Below, in pieces: positions 59,001 through 64,000 of a DNA stretch of 64,000 nucleotides (within the stretch, counting starts at the first letter, position 1; each line of letters begins with the position of its first letter). The translations under genes were made by a program, and so were the position numbers. The notes under the pieces were generated by a model that saw only the letters and a program-made list of their open reading frames with translations, had not been told where the DNA came from and ran no database searches. Source of the DNA: DATLCF01 sp035526505 (GTDB lineage Bacteria; Patescibacteriota; Saccharimonadia; Saccharimonadales; UBA4665); the NCBI GenBank assembly GCA_035526505.1, contig DATLCF010000001.1, positions 186,001 through 250,000 of the forward strand, in the 5' to 3' direction.

Positions 59001-60455
59001 CTAGCCGGCTGCGATAGAAGTTGCTGCGGAGGTGCCGGTTTCGACTGTCCAACCACCCCAACCCACACCATTTTTGGTATAAACGGCTCCGTCGGTGCCC
59101 AATATCGTGTGTAATCCGTTGGTGCCAACAGCAATGTCAGCGGTCGAGCTGGCTGCTGTTTCCTGTGTCCACGAACCGCCGGCACCCACTTTAGCAAACA
59201 CGGCGCCATCGCCACGCAAGAACATCATACTATTGCCGGTGAGCGCGATCTTATTTGCGTTACCTGGCCCGACTTCTTGCGTCCAACCACCCCAACCCAC
59301 ACCGGTACGGGAGTATATGGCGTTATCGACCCCAATAATAAGATGTATACCGGTCGAGCTGACAGCGATTGAGGTGGTAGAGGAGGCGCCGGTTTCCTGT
59401 GTCCACGAACCGCCACTGCCAACCTTGGCAAACATGGCCCCATCACCCCGTAGGAACATCATGGTGTTGCCGCCCACCGCAATTTTGTCTGCATTCCCGG
59501 GGCCTACTTCTTGCGTCCAACCACCCCAACCAATAGTGGTTTTGCCATATACGGCTCCGTCGGTACCAATAAATATCTGCAGCCCGGTCGAGCTTATGGC
59601 AACGGCTATCGCAGAACCAGCTGAGGCTTCTTGCGTCCAGCCATCAACCCCCAGTGAATCTTTAGCAAACACCGCCCCATCGCCACGCAAGAACATTTGA
59701 TTATTGCCTGCCATGGATAATTTGGTGGCATTGCCAGCCCCTACTTCTTGCGTCCAACCGCCCCAACCGGCTGTAGATTTAGCATATATGGCTGCATCCG
59801 GGCCGATGATGCCATGCGTGTCGGCACTGGAAAGGCTGGAACTGGCAGGGACATCACCGATATGAATATAGTGGTTCGGTGCGCCCTTGGAATGATTGCT
59901 GGAAGTGGTGGAGTTGGAATATACTCCGGTACCAGCTGCGTTATATTCGTCAAAGGTTGCCACACCACTGCCATTAATTGCCGCCACATATGCCACATGG
60001 CCCAGCCCGCCGTCCCACTGGGCTATGTCGCCAACGTCTGGAGTCTGGTCGACCGAATATCCGGCAGCACTAGCGGCCGTGTCCCAATGTTCGGCATTGC
60101 CCCAGCCTGATATATTCTTTGCAAACTCCTGGCTGATTTTCTGGGCTACAAACGAGGTGCAGTTCCTGTACTGGTAGCCAAAATTGTCAAAACATTCGTT
60201 AGATGGAGCGGCATGGTCACACGAATTACCTGTGAACTCAGAGTCTCCATCCTTGTCTATGTACCAGTTGTAATTAACGCATCTGCCGTTTTCTTCCCGT
60301 ACACAAGGGGCTGTGCGCCAAGCCGCAGGATAGGAATCGTTGTCCAGGGCCAAGGCCTTTGGTGCGGGTATAAGCAGTGCGGACGCCAGCATTATGGGGA
60401 TAATAAATACGCTCGTAATCCTCCACGCTAGTTGTTTAGGGGGAGTGGTTATCAT
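59001..60455 (-). CDS. Secreted CHAP-domain hydrolase with lectin-like propeller repeats
   Basis: The 484 residues have a signal peptide (about 12-37), a Cys-rich CHAP domain (about 45-195) with catalytic Cys99 (RNCTSFVAQ), His153 (GLGHVAYV) and probable Glu170 (FDEYN), and then six repeats of about 45 residues with WGGWTQEVG and MFLRGDGAVFAK cores (tectonin/tachylectin-like propeller). CHAP enzymes are peptidoglycan amidases or endopeptidases; propeller lectins bind surface glycans. Together they suggest a secreted enzyme targeted to its own or a host cell wall. A likely -10 is not obvious upstream. Confidence 0.87.
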   Translation of the reverse strand: MITTPPKQLAWRITSVFIIPIMLASALLIPAPKALALDNDSYPAAWRTAPCVREENGRCVNYNWYIDKDGDSEFTGNSCDHAAPSNECFDNFGYQYRNCTSFVAQKISQEFAKNISGWGNAEHWDTAASAAGYSVDQTPDVGDIAQWDGGLGHVAYVAAINGSGVATFDEYNAAGTGVYSNSTTSSNHSKGAPNHYIHIGDVPASSSLSSADTHGIIGPDAAIYAKSTAGWGGWTQEVGAGNATKLSMAGNNQMFLRGDGAVFAKDSLGVDGWTQEASAGSAIAVAISSTGLQIFIGTDGAVYGKTTIGWGGWTQEVGPGNADKIAVGGNTMMFLRGDGAMFAKVGSGGSWTQETGASSTTSIAVSSTGIHLIIGVDNAIYSRTGVGWGGWTQEVGPGNANKIALTGNSMMFLRGDGAVFAKVGAGGSWTQETAASSTADIAVGTNGLHTILGTDGAVYTKNGVGWGGWTVETGTSAATSIAAG

Positions 60456-60533
60456 GGCGGCCTTCCTACATTATGCTTACGTTTGTTGGCAGTATAAAGG
60501 TAGCGATTTTAAACAACAAATTTTTTATGAAAA

Positions 60534-61289
60534 TTAATTAAACTGCAGTGAACCTATACTGCTTTGTGCTATTTGCCATTCATTGCTGGCAAGTTGTTGC
60601 TCATAGCTATATGTTGGTGCGGCACCCTGGTTTGTGCAATATCCCCCTTCGACCGCAAGATAACTGCCCCCAGATAAAGAGTGGCTAAAGTGGTAGCCAT
60701 CCACCACACTTTTGCTCAAGAGCTGTATGGTGGGGCAATATAGCGTGGGGTTACCGTCGCGTACAGAGGTATCTTTGGGTTGTACCCATGCCAGCAGCTT
60801 GTTTGGCAACGTAATAATGCTACCCTGGGCAGCAGCGGACGGTTGGTAGGTGCTGTCTGGGTCGGTGCTTACAGAAAAGGTCATGCCAAAAATGTTTTTG
60901 GCAGCCGGGCTTGGTTTGGGGCCGATATCAATTTGCTCCACGCCGCTGGCGTTTGCACCAATACGTATTTGCCAGTCTTTGGGATAGTCAAAGCTATAGC
61001 GATGTCGATCTGAGGTATAGGTTTGCAGGCTGGTGGAGCTCTTGCTGTCTGTAGTTGTGCCAATACGCTCAGATTTGTTTGGGCTTGGGCGTGGGGTGAC
61101 GCTAGTGTTGTTATGCGCTATCTGTGACGGGCTGGGTTTGGTGCTGTCGACCGGCTTTTGCTTATTGGGTGTGCTTTTGCCAAGAGTGGGGACTGTAAGA
61201 AACAATATGGCTGCCAACAGCCCCGTACCCAGCAATACGGCCTTATAGCGGAAAGGAAAACGGCGAACGTGTTTTTTGAGCGATACCAT
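60534..61289 (-). CDS. Membrane-anchored extracytoplasmic protein with PsbP-like domain
   Basis: The 251 residues start MVSLKKHVRRFPFRYK, then a TM (about 17-36, AVLLGTGLLAAILFLTVPTL), a Ser/Pro/Lys linker and a C-terminal domain beginning FDYPKDWQIRIG near 105. The same FDYPKDW domain is in the gene at 28442-29278. Two Cys (LYCPTI and GGYCTN) could bond. ATG 61289 is chosen because TGC-TAGTAT ends seven bases upstream (leaderless); longer starts (61298 and 61376) are also in frame. Confidence 0.75.
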   Translation of the reverse strand: MVSLKKHVRRFPFRYKAVLLGTGLLAAILFLTVPTLGKSTPNKQKPVDSTKPSPSQIAHNNTSVTPRPSPNKSERIGTTTDSKSSTSLQTYTSDRHRYSFDYPKDWQIRIGANASGVEQIDIGPKPSPAAKNIFGMTFSVSTDPDSTYQPSAAAQGSIITLPNKLLAWVQPKDTSVRDGNPTLYCPTIQLLSKSVVDGYHFSHSLSGGSYLAVEGGYCTNQGAAPTYSYEQQLASNEWQIAQSSIGSLQFN

Positions 61290-61296
61290 ATATTCC

Positions 61297-61305
61297 ATAC
61301 TAGCA
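61297..61305 (-). promoter_or_regulatory. Extended -10 promoter of the PsbP-like gene
   Basis: TGC-TAGTAT (minus) ends seven bases before ATG 61289. Confidence 0.55.
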
Positions 61306-61421
61306 ATTATTCCCCGGGCCGGCCACGCTTGTTGTAGTACTATTACCATCAAAAAAATAAAAAACCAGAGTTGCATTTTAAAAAAGTGTCATTCACAATG
61401 AACATAAGTGGTATACGTCCA

Positions 61422-61449
61422 TTGACAAAATGCAAAAAGCATGTATAAT
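61422..61449 (+). promoter_or_regulatory. Perfect consensus promoter of the second 30-codon gene
   Basis: TTGACA (61422-61427), 16-base spacer, TATAAT (61444-61449); both hexamers match consensus exactly, the strongest promoter in the window. Confidence 0.85.
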
Positions 61450-61457
61450 AATGGATG

Positions 61458-61469
61458 TTGTGATCACAA
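61458..61469. promoter_or_regulatory. 12-bp palindrome at the transcription start (operator candidate)
   Basis: TTGTGATCACAA is a perfect palindrome immediately downstream of the -10. The half site TGTGA is the CRP/FNR-type half, but without the usual 6-base centre. A repressor bound here would block the consensus promoter. Confidence 0.5.
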
Positions 61470-61512
61470 ACAAACACATTAAAAAAACAAAACAACAAAA
61501 GGGGCACCAACC

Positions 61513-61605
61513 ATGGCAGTAAAAAAACTGCGAAGTGGCCTGGCGTTCGAGCTGGTGAAAACCAGCGACAAGCGTGTCAGCGCCTTTGACAAACTACTGG
61601 CCTAA
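61513..61605 (+). CDS. 30-residue small protein (second)
   Basis: The product starts MAVKKLRSGLAFELVK and ends SAFDKLLA; it is basic and could form an amphipathic helix. A perfect consensus promoter, an A-rich leader and an ideal terminator frame a single short gene, so it should be highly expressed. A weak GGGG lies eight bases before the ATG. Function unknown; it shares only length and basic character with the gene at 24961-25053. Confidence 0.65.
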   Translation: MAVKKLRSGLAFELVKTSDKRVSAFDKLLA

Positions 61606-61620
61606 AAACCGGTAAAACTC

Positions 61621-61662
61621 ACAAAATAAGACTCGTTATATAACGGGTCTTATTTTGTTTTT
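61621..61662. terminator. Strong bidirectional terminator
   Basis: ACAAAATAAGACTCGTT (61621-61637) pairs over 17 positions (one U-G) with AACGGGTCTTATTTTGT (61642-61658), loop ATAT, then T's. It separates the small gene from the convergent gene ending at 61669. Confidence 0.92.
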
Positions 61663-61668
61663 ATAGCA

Positions 61669-61935
61669 CTACTTACGGCCGGTACGTTTGGCTGGCAGTT
61701 TGTTAACAGCCAGGCTAAACAACAGGGCCCAGGCAATGACGTTAATACCAAAAATTGCCAGGCCGGCAAAGCACAGACGTAACATGGCACGGCTGGCATC
61801 GTAATCTAACAGCCCAACAAGGCCGGCAGCGATAATGCCTACAATGCTTACAAACAAGTAGGCATGCTGTAGTTTGGCGCGTTCGTTATAGTTGGCGTTC
61901 CAGTCGGCCAACAGATCTTTTATGGTCTGAATCAC
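61669..61935 (-). CDS. Small two-TM membrane protein
   Basis: The 88 residues begin with an amphipathic N-terminus (DLLADWNANYNERAKLQ), then two TM helices (about 26-44 and 52-75) and a basic C-terminal tail (KLPAKRTGRK). The start is GTG, supported by GGAG seven bases upstream. No family recognised; such small basic-tailed proteins often insert with positive tails inside. Confidence 0.65.
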   Translation of the reverse strand: MIQTIKDLLADWNANYNERAKLQHAYLFVSIVGIIAAGLVGLLDYDASRAMLRLCFAGLAIFGINVIAWALLFSLAVNKLPAKRTGRK

Positions 61936-62007
61936 AAATAAACTCCAGTAGTTTAGTATTATTATACTTTAATAATATAATAATGTCAAACTACGCCCGG
62001 GGCATGC

Positions 62008-62013
62008 TACTAT
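62008..62013 (+). promoter_or_regulatory. -10 element of the lipoprotein serine hydrolase
   Basis: TACTAT with an upstream TGC (extended -10). Predicted start near 62020 excludes ATG 62012 and supports ATG 62027. Confidence 0.5.
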
Positions 62014-62026
62014 GTACTCTTCATCT

Positions 62027-63256
62027 ATGGAGACTCCAAAACCACCCACATCCCGCGAAAATAAATCGTATCCAGAAAGAGGCCGCCTGCCGCGAAGAGC
62101 AAAGGCCGCCGCCATCTTGGCTTTGTCTGCCGTGGCGTTGAGTGGCTGTGCGCCGGTTGCGAACACCCAAGAATCGAGCGCTAGTAGCTGCAAAAGTACA
62201 CTCTGGCAAAAGGATAATCTCCAGCAATTGCGCCAGGCTACACGGGCAGTTATGAAATCCAAAGTGGTGAAGGCCGGTGTGGCACCGGGCGGTGCGGTTG
62301 CAGTAGGGTGCGGTAGCAAGGAGTTAGTACATCTGGGCGTCGGCCGGACAGGCAACGGCAATGCGGTTAGTGCAGATAATACTGTGTACGATATATCCTC
62401 TGTAAGCAAGATGTTTACGGCAACGGCAATTTTTATGCTGCAGAACGAAGGGCGACTTGGCCTGGACGACCCCGTAGGCAGATTTTTGCCGACCTACCGG
62501 GCGGGTAGCCGCAGCCACGTGACATTTCGCATGTTAATGCAGCATCGATCCGGCCTGGTCGATCCTCGATACAGTAGGTTATTGGCAGGTGCGGATACAC
62601 CAGGGCAAGCATGGCAAAAGGTACTTACCTATCCTTTGGCGCACCGACCCGGCACAGAATTTTCTTATTCTAATGCGGGCTTCTCTGCACTATGGGCGGC
62701 TGGTGGCAGAGCTGCCAAAGAGCCCCTGCAAGACTATCTGCAGCAGCAATTGTTCCGGCCTCTTGGTATGAATCGAACGGGCTATCAGCCGGCTGGACCC
62801 TGCGCACCAACCTCGCCTGATGAAAATCAGTCCAGGACACTGGAATGCGTGCCGCAGGATCGACTTGCACGGGCATTGGGCGGTGAAGCCGGCCATGCTG
62901 GTGTTTTTTCGACCGTGACTGATTTGGGACGCTTTGCAAGTATGCTGGCGAGTGGCGGCAAAAAAGGAGGACATAGCTACCTCACTACAGGCGAAGTACG
63001 GCTTATGGGCGCACACCAATCTGATAGCGCCTACGGTACGGGTGCCTGGACTAATCAACACAAGGCTTACAGCCGGCAGATGAGTCCTGATGCATTCGGG
63101 CACTATGGTTACAACGGTGTGTCGCTATTTGTCGATCCTGATACTAACAAGTGGGCAGTATTAGCTACAAACGGCACGCTCCACCAGGAAGTACCAGATG
63201 CGCAGGCTCATGTGGCGGTCAGGGCGGTTAATGATACGTTTGTACGCAGTTCGTAG
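62027..63256 (+). CDS. Lipoprotein class C beta-lactamase-like serine hydrolase
   Basis: The 409 residues start with a lipoprotein signal (basic, hydrophobic, lipobox LSGC near 37-40, in AAAILALSAVALSGCAPV). The beta-lactamase-fold domain has SVSK (SxxK, in DISSVSKMFTA) near 124 and YSN (in FSYSNAGFSAL) near 208 as class C motifs, with HYGYNG near 358 replacing the KTG strand. It would act outside the membrane, as a DD-peptidase, esterase or D-aminopeptidase. It is single, with its own promoter. Confidence 0.87.
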   Translation: METPKPPTSRENKSYPERGRLPRRAKAAAILALSAVALSGCAPVANTQESSASSCKSTLWQKDNLQQLRQATRAVMKSKVVKAGVAPGGAVAVGCGSKELVHLGVGRTGNGNAVSADNTVYDISSVSKMFTATAIFMLQNEGRLGLDDPVGRFLPTYRAGSRSHVTFRMLMQHRSGLVDPRYSRLLAGADTPGQAWQKVLTYPLAHRPGTEFSYSNAGFSALWAAGGRAAKEPLQDYLQQQLFRPLGMNRTGYQPAGPCAPTSPDENQSRTLECVPQDRLARALGGEAGHAGVFSTVTDLGRFASMLASGGKKGGHSYLTTGEVRLMGAHQSDSAYGTGAWTNQHKAYSRQMSPDAFGHYGYNGVSLFVDPDTNKWAVLATNGTLHQEVPDAQAHVAVRAVNDTFVRSS

Positions 63257-63450
63257 AGGGTTAGGATACATATCTAATCGCCTGGAATAGTTGTATTTGG
63301 AATAGGCCAGCGTAGCGTATCAACAGGTTCTCTTAGATTATGCTTGGTAGTGGCGAGAGGACTTGTTCTTGATATACTCGCTCGGTCAAGCATAGGTTCC
63401 TCAAACAGCCACTGGCTGTTTTCGACCCACGGTTCAAGCCACTTTGTCAT

Positions 63451-63497
63451 TACCAATCTAAAAACCCTAGACTTCGCCTAGGGTTTTTAGATTGGTA
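63451..63497. terminator. 20-bp perfect inverted repeat (bidirectional terminator candidate)
   Basis: TACCAATCTAAAAACCCTAG (63451-63470), loop of seven, CTAGGGTTTTTAGATTGGTA (63478-63497). The internal A5/T5 tracts would supply the T-run for shorter stem forms. Long length is unusual; it could also be a remnant of a mobile-element end. Confidence 0.65.
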
Positions 63498-63621
63498 GCC
63501 ATAGATAGGACTACTTGGAACTTAATTAAAGCTGAACTGATAAACATGTCAGATATTGTTGAGAAGTATAAGCAAGGATATGTGGTAGTTGTCTAAGCGG
63601 GTGTGGTGGAACCTCTGGTGG

Positions 63622-63627
63622 TATTAT
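63622..63627 (+). promoter_or_regulatory. -10 element of the cupin gene
   Basis: TATTAT ends six bases before ATG 63634. Confidence 0.45.
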
Positions 63628-63633
63628 TAACTC

Positions 63634-63972
63634 ATGTACGTTATTCACGAACCCTCAGAGCATTCTTTTGATAAAGTTGGCATACAAGGGAAGATATTCC
63701 CTGCAAGAGGTCTTACAGAGAGCCTAAACTTTGTCCGTATATCTACAGAGACAGGTCATGAAACTAAAATCATTGAGCATGAGTCTACCTTTTGTTACTA
63801 CGTGTTAGAGGGTGAAGGCTATTTTGAGATTAATGATCAAAGAGAAGACTGCGCTAAAGGCGACTTGGTAGTAATACCAGCAGGCGCTCCATTTATATAC
63901 AAGGGCAAGCTAGAAATGCTTTTAGTAAACAACCCGCCTTGGCGCGAGGAACAAGAAGAGACAATTAGCTAA
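63634..63972 (+). CDS. Small cupin-domain protein
   Basis: The 112 residues form a single cupin barrel: TGHETKIIEHESTFCYYVLEG (about 40-60, in two parts) corresponds to motif 1, with GEGYFEIND after it, and CAKGDLVVIPAGAPFIYKG (about 78-96) to motif 2. Metal-ligand His residues are not all at usual places, so binding is uncertain. Codon choice looks less GC-rich than in flanking genes, which may mean recent transfer. Leaderless start expected. Confidence 0.78.
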   Translation: MYVIHEPSEHSFDKVGIQGKIFPARGLTESLNFVRISTETGHETKIIEHESTFCYYVLEGEGYFEINDQREDCAKGDLVVIPAGAPFIYKGKLEMLLVNNPPWREEQEETIS

Positions 63973-64000
63973 GCAGCTTTTAGGTCAGTAATAGCTGACG

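Larger units (their letters stand above)
63257..63633. other. 377-base gap without a confident gene
   Basis: The gap holds a 20-bp inverted repeat (63451-63497) and the cupin -10 box. A 60-codon minus-strand frame (63274-63456) is open but has no ribosome site, and its start abuts the hairpin, so I do not call it. The rest shows no recognised feature. Confidence 0.6.

Noticed and set aside
63274..63456. 60-codon minus-strand ORF as a gene
   Set aside because: No ribosome site or -10 at leaderless spacing; its start abuts the 20-bp inverted repeat and the product has no recognisable pattern.
1..64000. CRISPR arrays, insertion sequences or prophage
   Set aside because: No regularly spaced direct repeats, transposase, integrase or phage structural genes were seen.

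Overview
This looks like part of the chromosome of a Patescibacterium (Candidate Phyla Radiation), most likely a Saccharibacteria (TM7)-type organism. The signs are very dense gene packing with many ATGA/TAATG overlaps, short versions of housekeeping enzymes, many TM-anchored proteins without recognisable families, an archaeal-type AspRS, and a 65-residue MAYKHTNSKG-type protein that I recognise from Saccharibacteria. TGA is used as an ordinary stop, which argues against the code-25 lineages. The lineage call is inference; no rRNA is present.

Layout. 1-22.3 kb is a cell-surface glycan region. It has a polytopic membrane protein, a five-gene DegT / SDR / ATP-grasp / SDR / HAD operon, GT2 enzymes, a ceramidase-like hydrolase, rmlBCDA (dTDP-rhamnose), a phosphohexomutase and manC (GDP-mannose), galE, a GT4, an initiating polyprenyl-phosphate sugar transferase and two GtrA-like proteins. 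It closes with a LexA-like DNA-binding protein that has no protease domain. 22.3-25.1 kb holds a 2OG-oxygenase-like gene, a cobalamin riboswitch in front of a 516-residue cysteine-rich protein of unknown function, and a 30-codon gene behind a consensus promoter. 25-42.5 kb has DsbA, a CBS-domain membrane protein, aspS, an AbrB-Doc toxin-antitoxin pair, a beta-lactamase-fold protein, two tandem TM/beta-propeller paralogues, a MutY without iron-sulfur cysteines, TsaC, MazG, a 694-residue Pro/Gln-rich tail-anchored protein and MurC. 42.5-54.8 kb has two ABC-2 exporters, ImmA with a small membrane partner, a Dus enzyme, endonuclease Q - IMPase - UvrD in one block, a DUF3800 protein and an alpha/beta hydrolase. 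54.9-64 kb has tandem secreted beta-helix proteins, two CAU-anticodon tRNAs (one initiator), an FtsB-like protein, an unannotated structured RNA region, a secreted CHAP hydrolase with lectin-like repeats, a second 30-codon gene with a perfect promoter, a lipoprotein serine hydrolase and a cupin.

How it works together. The first third makes and assembles nucleotide sugars into a surface polymer. Much of the rest encodes envelope, secreted and attachment proteins, as expected for an epibiont. Two features run through the window. First-in-operon genes very often have a -10 hexamer ending 6-8 bases before the start codon (leaderless mRNA), while internal genes use Shine-Dalgarno sites or stop/start overlaps. 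Several intergenic spaces also carry strong RNA structure: the cobalamin riboswitch, a pseudoknot-capable element upstream of a tRNA, and a structured aspS leader. The cobalamin riboswitch driving an unknown Cys-rich protein is the best candidate for an undescribed system.
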